Shown: positions 1 to 5,481, counted from the stretch's first letter. The stretch is DNA of 7,364 nt from Verrucomicrobiota bacterium (GCA_003218785.1 QHOM01000108.1:1-7364); one strand, 5' to 3'. Made by a program: numbers and translations. The notes: generated by a model from the letters alone, not told the origin.

Positions 1-1079
1 AAATCGGGATTCACCTTTTCCACGTCCTCGGCCACAAGGCCGAATTGCGGGATGCCCTCGGGGTCAAGATCGTGCTTGTAGCGGAACGTGACCGGCTTGA
101 GCGCGAGAATCGTTTCACTCGCCTTGTCCATGCGTTTGATTTGGTCCTTGAATCGTTCTGATGAAAGGACGGTCCCAAGATGACCACTGCTGTCGATAAT
201 GACTCCGACGCCATCCGGCACAGTCGCCCCGCTGATTCCCGCGATATATGCATTCGTCTGATTTCCGGTGCCGATCCGGATGGTCGCGGATTCGTCTGCG
301 ACACCCCCGTTGCCGATGTCGATATTTTGGCTGCCCGTGGTGTGGAAACCTGCATTGTTGCCCAACGCGATATTGGAAGCACCGGTCTTGTTGCTAAATA
401 GCGCATTCCGACCGATGGCCGTGTTCTCGCCGCCGGTCTTGTTTTTATTGAGCGCAAGAAAACCATTGGCTGTGTTGTTGCTGCCGGTGGTGTTAAAAGA
501 GAGCGCATCCATACCGATCGCCGTGTTGGAGTTGCCAGTGGTATTCCTCAAGAGAGCTTCAAGACCGTTGGCCGTGTTGTCGTTGCCGGTTGTGTTGCTA
601 GTGAGCGCTTGGAAGCCATAGGCTGTGTTGTCGTCGCCGATGGTGTTGCTCAAGAGCGCTTCATCACCATTGGCCGTGTTGTAGTTGCCGGTTGTGTTCA
701 AAAAGAGCGCCCAAGCTCCGGTGGCCGTATTTGCGAAGCCGGTTGTGTTGCCCAAGAGCGCTTGAAAACCGTTGGCGGTGTTCGAGTCGCCAGTTGTATT
801 ACTGACGAGCACGTTATAACCGGTCGCCGTGTTATAGAAGCCGGTTGTGTTGCTATAGAGCGCGTCAAAACCGACAGCCGTGTTCTTCTTGCCGGTCGTG
901 TTGTTGATGAGCACGTCGTCACCTAAGACGGTGTTGTAGTTCCCTAAGCAGCCTTGTTGACAGGTTTGTGCTTGCATCGCAAGCGGAACACAGACGAGCG
1001 CGAGAAGAATGAAAAGCAAACCGCAGCGCAAAGGCGAGCGGTTCAGTGAATTTGTTGGGCGTGAAGTTTTCGTTTTCAT
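1..1079 (-). CDS. Exported beta-repeat fibre with peptidase S74 (intramolecular chaperone) domain, partial
   Basis: The reading frame runs from ATG at 1079 down to the left edge (359 codons, no stop), so the C-terminus is missing. Residues 1-37 form a signal peptide: basic start, hydrophobic core about 20-34, probable cleavage AMQA|Q. Residues 49-251 hold twelve tandem 17-residue units, consensus NTAxGxxALxxNTTGxx. A linker follows (about 252-300, TIRIGTGNQTNAYIAGISG), then the S74 start GHLGTVLSSERFKDQI and the conserved LKPVTFRYK and QFGLVAEDVEKVNPD. In this family the chaperone trimerises the fibre and cuts itself off just before a Ser, with a Lys five residues on; here these are Ser306 and Lys311. 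The repeats resemble YadA-head/tail-fibre beta-rolls, so I infer a trimeric surface fibre or adhesin. No phage genes are adjacent. No Shine-Dalgarno is seen before the ATG, which abuts a dispersed repeat. Domain call is strong; biological role unknown. Confidence 0.9.
   Translation of the reverse strand, partial: MKTKTSRPTNSLNRSPLRCGLLFILLALVCVPLAMQAQTCQQGCLGNYNTVLGDDVLINNTTGKKNTAVGFDALYSNTTGFYNTATGYNVLVSNTTGDSNTANGFQALLGNTTGFANTATGAWALFLNTTGNYNTANGDEALLSNTIGDDNTAYGFQALTSNTTGNDNTANGLEALLRNTTGNSNTAIGMDALSFNTTGSNNTANGFLALNKNKTGGENTAIGRNALFSNKTGASNIALGNNAGFHTTGSQNIDIGNGGVADESATIRIGTGNQTNAYIAGISGATVPDGVGVIIDSSGHLGTVLSSERFKDQIKRMDKASETILALKPVTFRYKHDLDPEGIPQFGLVAEDVEKVNPD
327..935 (-). repeat. 51-bp in-frame tandem repeat array (12 units)
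   Basis: Twelve units of 51 bp (the last 48 bp) encode the 17-residue repeats of the S74-domain fibre. Codons for the Ala-Leu core (mostly GCGCTC) and the Asn-Thr-Thr-Gly turn are nearly constant. Positions 4, 6-7, 10-11 and 16-17 of each unit vary, e.g. FD, YN, FQ, AW, DE, LE at positions 6-7. The first and last units are the most degenerate. Such arrays change copy number by slippage or unequal recombination. It is coding throughout, with no spacer-like segments. Confidence 0.93.
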
Positions 1080-1080
1080 A

Positions 1081-1119
1081 TTGCGCAGAGTTTTGAAAAA
1101 ATCTGGCCACCTTGGCAAG
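1081..1119 (+). repeat. Direct repeat, copy 1 (39 bp)
   Basis: This copy matches 1681-1719 at 34 of 39 positions, including an unbroken 15-base block, gttttgaaaaaatct. The two copies start exactly 600 bp apart in the same orientation. Read on the minus strand it encodes LAKVARFFQNSAQ; on the plus strand it encodes LRRVLKKSGHLGK. It sits immediately upstream of the fibre's ATG (1079), so it occupies that gene's 5' leader. Confidence 0.8.
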
Positions 1120-1209
1120 ACGAATTGGGACGCCGTGATCCGCGTTTACGATGATGCTGGCAACGTGATCGAAACACACGAGCACACGGGCGATTTCAAA
1201 GAGTGGTGA
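1081..1209 (+). CDS. Small protein ending VIRVYDDAGNVIETHEH (42 codons)
   Basis: From TTG 1081 the frame reads LRRVLKKSGHLGKTNW, then DAVIRVYDDAGNVIETHEH and a TGDFKEW end, with TGA at 1207-1209. The start is uncertain: TTG 1093 is possible, and an ATG at 1009 in the same frame would lie antisense to the fibre's signal peptide, which I consider unlikely. The C-terminal half looks like real protein, with G/C-ending codons and a strand-turn-strand pattern (IRVYDDAGNVIET) reminiscent of a single YD/RHS-type hairpin. The N-terminal part is encoded by the dispersed direct repeat. I recall similar short ORFs in soil Verrucomicrobiota but cannot confirm. Function unknown; it may be a gene remnant carried with the repeat. 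Confidence 0.45.
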   Translation: MRRVLKKSGHLGKTNWDAVIRVYDDAGNVIETHEHTGDFKEW

Positions 1210-1262
1210 AAGTTGCTCGCGTCAGCACTGGCGAAAACCCAGTCGTATGCGTAATATGTGCG

Positions 1263-1667
1263 ATGAAACCAAGACACAATTTCGTCAGCAAGGTTCTTCT
1301 GATTCTTGCTTTTCTGTGCGCAATTTCCATCAGCACTGTTGCGCAAGGGAGTCCCCCGCCTGGTCGCCTGATTGTGGAAAGAGTGCCGAACTTCGGATGG
1401 AATCTGGCTGTCCATCTCCAGATCGATGGCAGGGACGCCGGGGTTATCGTACGGGACCAACGCTTTGACGGTTTCCTACCCGCTGGGGATCATGTGTTAA
1501 CCGTGTTTCCCGTGCCAAACCGCGTATTTGCTCCGCCAATGTCCACACTCCTGACCGTACGGCCGGGCTACACGTATGTATTTACTGCGATGTGGGATTC
1601 GTATCTGGTTTATCTCCGCGGATCAGAGGTGTTATCGCCCGGGGAGCTGTGGCAACTTAGACCTTAG
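1263..1667 (+). CDS. Small exported protein, PEGA-like beta domain (134 aa)
   Basis: The ATG at 1263 gives an N-terminal signal peptide (MKPRHNFVSKVLLILAFLCA, then ISISTVAQG) with a likely cut after Ala27. A GTG at 1203 in the same frame would add 20 residues that spoil the signal peptide, so 1263 is preferred. The mature part has short beta-strand-like stretches: GRLIVERVPNFG, then AVHLQIDGRDAGVI, FDGFLPAGDHVLTVFPVPN and VRPGYTYVFTAMWDSYLVYL. The 'xIDGxxxGxx...FxGxLPAGxHxLTV' pattern resembles PEGA or carboxypeptidase-regulatory-like beta-sandwiches that decorate surface proteins. That assignment is an inference from pattern only. There is no lipobox (Cys19 lies inside the hydrophobic core, not at a cut site). 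The gene lies between the two 39-bp direct repeats, and its 3' end overlaps the convergent small ORF. No clear Shine-Dalgarno. Function unknown. Confidence 0.65.
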   Translation: MKPRHNFVSKVLLILAFLCAISISTVAQGSPPPGRLIVERVPNFGWNLAVHLQIDGRDAGVIVRDQRFDGFLPAGDHVLTVFPVPNRVFAPPMSTLLTVRPGYTYVFTAMWDSYLVYLRGSEVLSPGELWQLRP

Positions 1668-1917
1668 CAGCTTTACTGAATTGCACAGTGTTTTGAAAAA
1701 ATCTCGCCAACTTAGCAAGCCAATTCGCCGCAAGCGCCGTCAGCTTTTCATCCGCGCGCACAATAAAGCGCCGATTTTCGTCCCGATGCGCGTCAGCAAC
1801 GAAGATCGTTCGACCGTTGGAATCCATCGGTGAGACGCAGCCCCAACTCCAACCGGCTTTGCTGAGATTGTCAGCGATGATTTCTGCCACTTCGCGTGCG
1901 TGGATTGCGTCTCCCAC
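1657..1917 (-). CDS. Small conserved-looking protein with repeat-derived C-terminus (86 aa)
   Basis: From GTG 1917 it encodes an N-terminal part containing EVAEIIADNLSKAGWSWGCV, then SPMDSNGRTIFVADAHRDEN and RRFIVRADEKLTAL, which reads as a genuine compact alpha/beta protein. The last 25 or so residues, NWLAKLARFFQNTVQFSKAAKV, come from the 39-bp dispersed repeat. I recall many short proteins with the 'NLSKAGWSWGC...ADAHRD...RADEKLTA' pattern in Verrucomicrobiota, usually annotated hypothetical; this is memory, not a search. The ORF overlaps the 3' end of the exported protein gene by 11 bp in convergent orientation and ends 41 bp before the tRNA on the opposite strand. No recognised catalytic motif. 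The native C-terminus may have been replaced by repeat insertion. Confidence 0.55.
   Translation of the reverse strand: MGDAIHAREVAEIIADNLSKAGWSWGCVSPMDSNGRTIFVADAHRDENRRFIVRADEKLTALAANWLAKLARFFQNTVQFSKAAKV
1681..1719 (+). repeat. Direct repeat, copy 2 (39 bp)
   Basis: This is the second copy of the 1081-1119 element, with five substitutions across 39 bp. Past position 39 the copies can be aligned a little further only by allowing a one-base gap. On the minus strand it encodes LAKLARFFQNTVQ, the C-terminal part of the small ORF at 1657-1917. Both copies keep the minus-strand frame open despite the substitutions. Confidence 0.8.
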
Positions 1918-1957
1918 TTTGCTCAGGGCGAGGTCTTCCGCTAATGTCGAGCACGTC

Positions 1958-2029
1958 GGGCGGTTAGCTCAGTGGTAGAGCGGCTGGTTTACACCCAGTA
2001 GGTCGGGGGTTCGAAACCCTCACCGCCCA
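1958..2029 (+). tRNA. tRNA-Val (anticodon UAC)
   Basis: A full cloverleaf can be folded. The acceptor stem GGGCGGT (1958-1964) pairs completely with ACCGCCC (2022-2028). The D stem is GCTC/GAGC, with AGTGGTA in the loop. The anticodon stem is GCTGG/CCAGT with one G-T pair, and loop TTTACAC places TAC at 1990-1992. The T stem is GGGGG/CCCTC around loop TTCGAAA. The discriminator is A2029. CCA is not encoded. A weak promoter candidate upstream is TTGCTC (1919-1924) and TAATGT (1942-1947) with a 17-bp spacer; each box matches consensus at only 3 of 6 positions. No hairpin terminator is seen downstream, only T-rich sequence. Confidence 0.96.
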
Positions 2030-2084
2030 ATTCCATTTTCGATTTTGGATTTTAGATCCGTTCGACTCCGCTCAGGACAAGTTT
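2030..2084. other. AT-rich spacer with a probable dispersed short repeat
   Basis: The spacer between the tRNA and the convergent esterase gene is low in complexity, with repeated gattttgga, ttttaga and ttttagat words. Embedded at 2061-2078 is ttcgactccgctcaggac, a word I recall as a very common intergenic repeat in environmental bacterial genomes. I see no convincing stem-loop in it. It may serve as a Rho-independent-like T-rich end for the tRNA, but without a hairpin this is speculative. Confidence 0.4.
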
Positions 2085-2786
2085 TTAGATTTTTAGATTC
2101 GGGAGCGCGGATTCGTTTGTCAGCAACTCCAAGGCAGCCGGCAAAATAATTTTCTCCCACTCGGCGTATTCCTTGGCAGATGGATGCAGGCCGTCGGCCG
2201 CGACTAACGAGCGATCATTGCCCATTTTTTTGCTGACTTCGAAAACATCGACAACGCGCAGACCCCGTTTCGCTGATTCCTCGGTAACAATTTTGTTAAA
2301 TGCCCCGACTCCTTTCGAAATATTGCGGCCGTGAGCGTAGCGCGGGCCGTCGGGCGTAACGCCGAAATCAGGGATGGTAATGATGAGCAACCGCTTCTTG
2401 GTTAAAAGAACATCAAGCATTTGATCGACCAGCAATACGAAACGTTTGCGAAATGTTTCTTCATTGACGCCTTGCACCCAATCGTTCACGCCGATTTGCA
2501 GCGTCGCGAAATTCGGCTGCATTTGGCGAAAGATCGGCAGTTCGCGATCAATCGCCTGTTGCGTGGTCCAACCAGTGCGCGATGGATTGGCGACAAGATC
2601 GACATGGACGCCTTTCTCGCTCAGGTGCTGCGCTAACAGAGCCGGCCACGATTCGTTAGGCGATGCGCCTTCACCGATGGAATACGAATCGCCGATCGGC
2701 ACGTAACGGATCCGGTCCTCGATCTTGTTGTCCGCGGACATGGCGACAGTGCTGAAAACGAACAAGACAAAGCACAGGGGTCTCAT
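2085..2786 (-). CDS. Exported SGNH/GDSL-family hydrolase (esterase-like)
   Basis: This is a predicted exported serine esterase of 233 aa. The ATG at 2786 is chosen because it begins a signal peptide (MRPLCFVLFVFSTVAMSA|D, cut after Ala18); the upstream start at 2849 would bury it behind 21 extra residues. All SGNH blocks are present: block I GDSYSIGEG with nucleophile Ser34, block II Gly72 in NPSRTGWTT, block III GVNDW with Asn101, and block V DGLHPSAKEY with Asp198 and His201. Length is normal for single-domain members. The family removes acyl groups from lipids, glycans or thioesters (lysophospholipase/TesA-like, acetylxylan esterase); the substrate cannot be told here. It is last in a minus-strand run, 69 bp after the VOC gene, so co-transcription is plausible. 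Acts in the periplasm or outside the cell by inference. Confidence 0.9.
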   Translation of the reverse strand: MRPLCFVLFVFSTVAMSADNKIEDRIRYVPIGDSYSIGEGASPNESWPALLAQHLSEKGVHVDLVANPSRTGWTTQQAIDRELPIFRQMQPNFATLQIGVNDWVQGVNEETFRKRFVLLVDQMLDVLLTKKRLLIITIPDFGVTPDGPRYAHGRNISKGVGAFNKIVTEESAKRGLRVVDVFEVSKKMGNDRSLVAADGLHPSAKEYAEWEKIILPAALELLTNESALPNLKI

Positions 2787-2855
2787 CAATTCAATCCGAT
2801 CACAATTCCGATAAAGATGGCGAGGGCGCGCCGAGCGAAAACAGGGCAAATAATT

Positions 2856-3233
2856 TCACTTCGGTTCCCAAAGCTCGATTCGGTTGCCTTCCGGATCGAT
2901 GATCCAACCGAATTTGCCGTAGTCGTAACTTTCGACGCGCGGATCGACATCGACGCCTTTACGTTTCAACGCGGCAAGGAGTTCCTCGAGATTCTCCACC
3001 TGAAAATTGATCATGAATGCTTTCTTGCTCGGCGCGAAGTAATCTGTGTCGGCAGGAAACGGCGACCAGACTGTGAATCGTTCGGACTTGGGATCGTCCG
3101 GTTTGCGCCAATAGAAATTAGCGCAGCCGTTTTCGTTCGATTCGATGCCGAGATGCTCCCGATACCATTCGCAGAGCTTGTCAGGGTTGTCCGACTTAAA
3201 AAAAATCCCGCCGATGCTGGTGACACGTTTCAT
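2856..3233 (-). CDS. VOC-superfamily (glyoxalase/bleomycin-resistance fold) protein
   Basis: The ATG at 3233 gives 125 aa, the normal length for one VOC protein with two beta-alpha-beta-beta-beta modules. The first module is SIGGIFFKSDNPDKLCEWYR followed by EHLGIE. The second is FMINFQVENLEELLAALKRK, then the signature FGWIIDPEGNRIELWEP, whose Glu120 is the usual C-terminal metal ligand. The N-terminal metal His of glyoxalase-like members ('H' seven residues before the conserved Asp15) is Gly8 here, so glyoxalase I activity is unlikely. An upstream ATG at 3314 would overlap the neighbouring gene. The start lies one base after the racemase-like stop (TAG, one base, ATG), implying translational coupling. 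Cytoplasmic; substrate unknown. Confidence 0.88.
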   Translation of the reverse strand: MKRVTSIGGIFFKSDNPDKLCEWYREHLGIESNENGCANFYWRKPDDPKSERFTVWSPFPADTDYFAPSKKAFMINFQVENLEELLAALKRKGVDVDPRVESYDYGKFGWIIDPEGNRIELWEPK

Positions 3234-3234
3234 A

Positions 3235-3930
3235 CTACGACAACATCTCGGCGACGGCGGCCCGGCAATGAATTTTTGTCGTGTCGAGGAACGGAATCCC
3301 TTTGTGATCTGCATCGCGTAAAATCAGAGGCAGTTCCGTTCCAGCGAGAATCACGCCGTCGATATCGCGCTTTGCTTTCATGCAATCGACAATCGCGAGC
3401 AGTTCGGCACGCGTTTCCGGCAGAAATTTTCCCGGAACAAGTTCGTTTAGATATTTATCGTGGATGTATTCCTGATCTTTTGCGTCAGGCGCCACAAGGT
3501 CGATTCCTTCCCGAGTAAAAACTTTGGAATAAAAAGTTCCTTGCATTGTGAAACGCGTCCCGAGCAGCGCGAGCCGTTTCAACTTCCGCGCTTTGGCAGC
3601 TGCACACGTTGCTTCGATGATACTGATAAGAGGAATCGGCGACCTGGACGCGAGCTCATCGAAAACAATATGGGGCGTGTTTGCCGAGATCAGGCCGAAG
3701 GTTGCACCGGCCCGCGCGAGTTTGCCGATTTCCTCAAGCAAGTAATCGGCCATGCCCGTGAGGTTGTTCGCGGCCATGAAATCGAGTCCCTTCTTCAGAT
3801 CCACGCTATTAATGATGAATTCCGGATAACTACCGTCGCGCTGCCGTTCGCGATAAAGCGCGATGATGTTCTGATAATATTCGATCGTACTCTCCGGCCC
3901 GACACCGCCGATAATTCCAAGGATCTTCAT
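3235..3930 (-). CDS. Aspartate/glutamate racemase-family protein lacking both catalytic cysteines
   Basis: This 231-aa protein is the normal size for the family and starts with the hallmark MKILGIIGGVGPESTIEYYQ. It has two pseudo-symmetric Rossmann-like halves. The N-terminal catalytic loop is SANTPH (83-87), where classical aspartate racemases have CysAsnThr, so Ala83 replaces Cys. The C-terminal loop is ILAGTELPLIL, where GlyCysThrGlu is expected, so Gly197 replaces Cys. Known aspartate racemases use the two Cys as proton donor/acceptor, and some relatives (E. coli YgeA) keep only one. With neither, racemisation by the standard mechanism is doubtful. Other Cys (109, 183, 222) lie elsewhere. 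It is first in the minus-strand run, one base before the VOC gene. Its start lies 3 bp from the inverted repeat filling the divergent promoter region. Confidence 0.85.
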   Translation of the reverse strand: MKILGIIGGVGPESTIEYYQNIIALYRERQRDGSYPEFIINSVDLKKGLDFMAANNLTGMADYLLEEIGKLARAGATFGLISANTPHIVFDELASRSPIPLISIIEATCAAAKARKLKRLALLGTRFTMQGTFYSKVFTREGIDLVAPDAKDQEYIHDKYLNELVPGKFLPETRAELLAIVDCMKAKRDIDGVILAGTELPLILRDADHKGIPFLDTTKIHCRAAVAEMLS

Positions 3931-3933
3931 TTG

Positions 3934-4034
3934 TTAACCACGAATGGACTCGAATGAACACGAATGTGGAAAAATCTCCCGTATTTTTTGGCTAACCGCT
4001 TTATTCGTGTCAATTCGTGTTGATTAGTGGTTAA
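3934..4034. repeat. 101-bp inverted repeat with 10-bp-phased sub-units
   Basis: The arms 3934-3965 and 4003-4034 are 32 bp each and match at 26 of 32 positions as reverse complements (outer ends ttaaccac / gtggttaa), around a 37-bp centre. Each arm has three similar units spaced 10 bp: cgaatg at 3941, 3951 and 3961, and attcgtgt at 4003 and 4013 with attagtgg at 4023. The element fills the region between two divergent genes almost exactly; its last base is the A of the MFS start codon. I recall 'ttcgtgttgattagtggtt'-type words as frequent dispersed repeats in environmental genomes. Any promoter or ribosome site for either gene must lie in it. Confidence 0.85.
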
Positions 4035-5188
4035 TGAGAAATAGATCGGCGTTCAGCTTTGTCCTCATCATTGGCATCGTAAATTTCTTTGCCGATCTCA
4101 CATACGAAAGCGCGCGAGGCATTGTCGGCCCTTTTCTCGGTTCGTTAGGCGCGAGCGCGGCGATTGTTGGCTTTGTTGCCGGTTTCGGCGAACTGATAGG
4201 CTACGCGCTGCGTTTCGTCTCGGGATATTTCGCGGACAAGACCCAGAAGTATTGGTTCGTCACGTTTACAGGCTACGCGATCAACATGCTCGCTGTTCCC
4301 GCGCTCGCCCTCGCCGGACAATGGCCCCTTGCGGCTGGATTAGTAGTTGCAGAACGCACCGGCAGAGCGATCAGAAAACCAGTGGTGGAAGCGATGCTCT
4401 CGCACGCTGGGCGCTCAATTGGGGCTGGCTGGGTCTTCGGCCTAAACGAAGCGCTCGATCAAGCGGGCGCGACGATCGGCCCGTTGCTTATCGCCCTGAT
4501 CCTTTTCCTAAAAGGCGGGTACCGAACCGGTTTTGGTGTATTGCTCATTCCGGCGCTGCTTTGTCTGGGCATCTTAATAGTGGCGCGGTTCTTGCACCCT
4601 CGCCCACAGGAACTAGAGGAATTGTCGACCCAGCGTGTTACCACGCACTACCTGACGCGGCCTTATTGGATTTATCTCGGCGGGGGCGCGTTGATCGCCG
4701 CAGGTTTCACGGATTTCGCGTTGATTGGATTTCATTTCCAAAAGGCGCATGCGGTCCCGACTAACCTGATCCCAGTGTTCTACGCGGCTGCGATGGCAAC
4801 CAGTGCGCTCGCTGCGCTCGTGTTTGGGCGCTTATTCGACAAGTTTGGCGGCAATATCGCCTTGCTCGCGTTTTTCATTTCCGCGGCATCCGCGCCGTTT
4901 GTGTTTCTAGGCACATCCTTTTTCGCATTGATCGGGATGATTCTTTGGGGGATCGGGATCAGCGCGCAGGGATCGCTCCTCCAGGCGATGTTAACCGGCA
5001 CAATTCCGGCGGCCAAGCGCAGCACGGCGTTTGGCTTCTTTGATACCGGCTACGGAATTGCGTGGTTCCTGGGCAGCGCAGCGATGGGTTTGCTTTACGA
5101 GAAATCGATCCTGGCCCTGGTTCTGTTTTCAGTGGTCCTTCAACTTGCAGCATTGCCTCTCCTTTTTATCGCAAATAGAAGCCGGTAG
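4034..5188 (+). CDS. MFS transporter (12 predicted TM segments)
   Basis: This 384-aa inner-membrane protein has hydrophobic helices spread over its length in two six-helix halves, split by a polar loop at about 187-208 (HPRPQELEELSTQRVTTHY). MFS motif A-type loops occur in both halves: SGYFADKTQKYW (63-74) and FGRLFDKFGG (264-273). VVAERTGRAIRKPVVEAML (104-122) and FGLNEALDQAGATIGPLL (135-152) are typical of a broad bacterial MFS subgroup of undefined substrate. The length is usual for a 12-TM MFS. ATG 4034 is the first start after an in-frame stop and begins directly at the edge of the inverted repeat, so no separate Shine-Dalgarno exists. A tiny ORF follows 7 bp after the stop. Likely a proton-coupled exporter or importer of a small molecule; substrate cannot be inferred. 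Confidence 0.92.
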   Translation: MRNRSAFSFVLIIGIVNFFADLTYESARGIVGPFLGSLGASAAIVGFVAGFGELIGYALRFVSGYFADKTQKYWFVTFTGYAINMLAVPALALAGQWPLAAGLVVAERTGRAIRKPVVEAMLSHAGRSIGAGWVFGLNEALDQAGATIGPLLIALILFLKGGYRTGFGVLLIPALLCLGILIVARFLHPRPQELEELSTQRVTTHYLTRPYWIYLGGGALIAAGFTDFALIGFHFQKAHAVPTNLIPVFYAAAMATSALAALVFGRLFDKFGGNIALLAFFISAASAPFVFLGTSFFALIGMILWGIGISAQGSLLQAMLTGTIPAAKRSTAFGFFDTGYGIAWFLGSAAMGLLYEKSILALVLFSVVLQLAALPLLFIANRSR

Positions 5189-5195
5189 TTTTTCA

Positions 5196-5402
5196 ATGGA
5201 TCCGTACGCGAAACCGAAAGAGCGAAAAGTCGGCGCGCAGCGACCGAAGATATCGCATTTGCCCAGCTCGGTCGAGACACGAACGCGACGAGAACGCGAG
5301 GCGGAAAAGCAAGTGGTCGCGGCCGAGCGGCGCGCGATCAAGAAATCAGCACGGCGCCATTTGAAACAGCAATTGCTCACCGAACTGGAAGAGGACGAAT
5401 GA
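5196..5402 (+). CDS. Small highly charged protein (68 aa)
   Basis: The ATG at 5196 lies 7 bp after the MFS stop and encodes a 68-residue soluble protein rich in Arg, Lys and Glu. It has a basic, Pro-containing start (MDPYAKPKERKVGAQRPK), then a long predicted helix from about residue 27 (ETRTRREREAEKQVVAAERR then AIKKSARRHLKQQLLTELEE) ending in acidic DE. The helix could form a coiled coil or bind nucleic acid; both are inference. Codons end mostly in G/C like those of its neighbours, supporting real coding. No Cys, signal or membrane segment. Close spacing suggests co-transcription and translational coupling with the transporter. I do not recognise the family. Confidence 0.6.
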   Translation: MDPYAKPKERKVGAQRPKISHLPSSVETRTRREREAEKQVVAAERRAIKKSARRHLKQQLLTELEEDE

Positions 5403-5481
5403 GGACCCCGGATCAGCAATCCGACTCGCAGAAAGACTCGGAAAAGCGAATGAAGACAAGGAATGTACCGTGTGCTTTACG

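Noticed and set aside
11..926. Other open frames on both strands across the repeat region (for example 268-621 plus, 609-926 plus, 11-508 minus)
   Set aside because: They are shadows of the 51-bp repeat, which keeps several frames open; only the 1-1079 minus frame gives a signal peptide and S74 motifs.
327..935. CRISPR-like regular periodicity
   Set aside because: The period is 51 bp with no unique spacers, no near-identical direct repeats, and the array is fully in frame within a protein gene.
1054..1060. gttgggc as an integron attC core site
   Set aside because: A matching partner core at attC spacing and the required folded symmetry were not found, and there is no integrase in the window.
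919..1185. Minus-strand ORF containing LAKVARFFQN
   Set aside because: It overlaps the start of the fibre gene in another frame and lies antisense to the small plus-strand ORF; its only familiar part is the dispersed repeat.
1146..1460. Minus-strand 104-aa ORF
   Set aside because: It is antisense to the exported protein gene, with no motif and no coherent structure.
3934..4034. Inverted repeat as a transcription terminator
   Set aside because: It lies between two divergent starts where no transcript ends, the arms are separated by 37 bp, and no T-run follows.
4252..4764. Plus-strand 170-aa ORF inside the MFS gene
   Set aside because: It is an out-of-frame shadow; the translation is Arg/Pro-rich and lacks the clear transmembrane pattern of the 4034-5188 frame.
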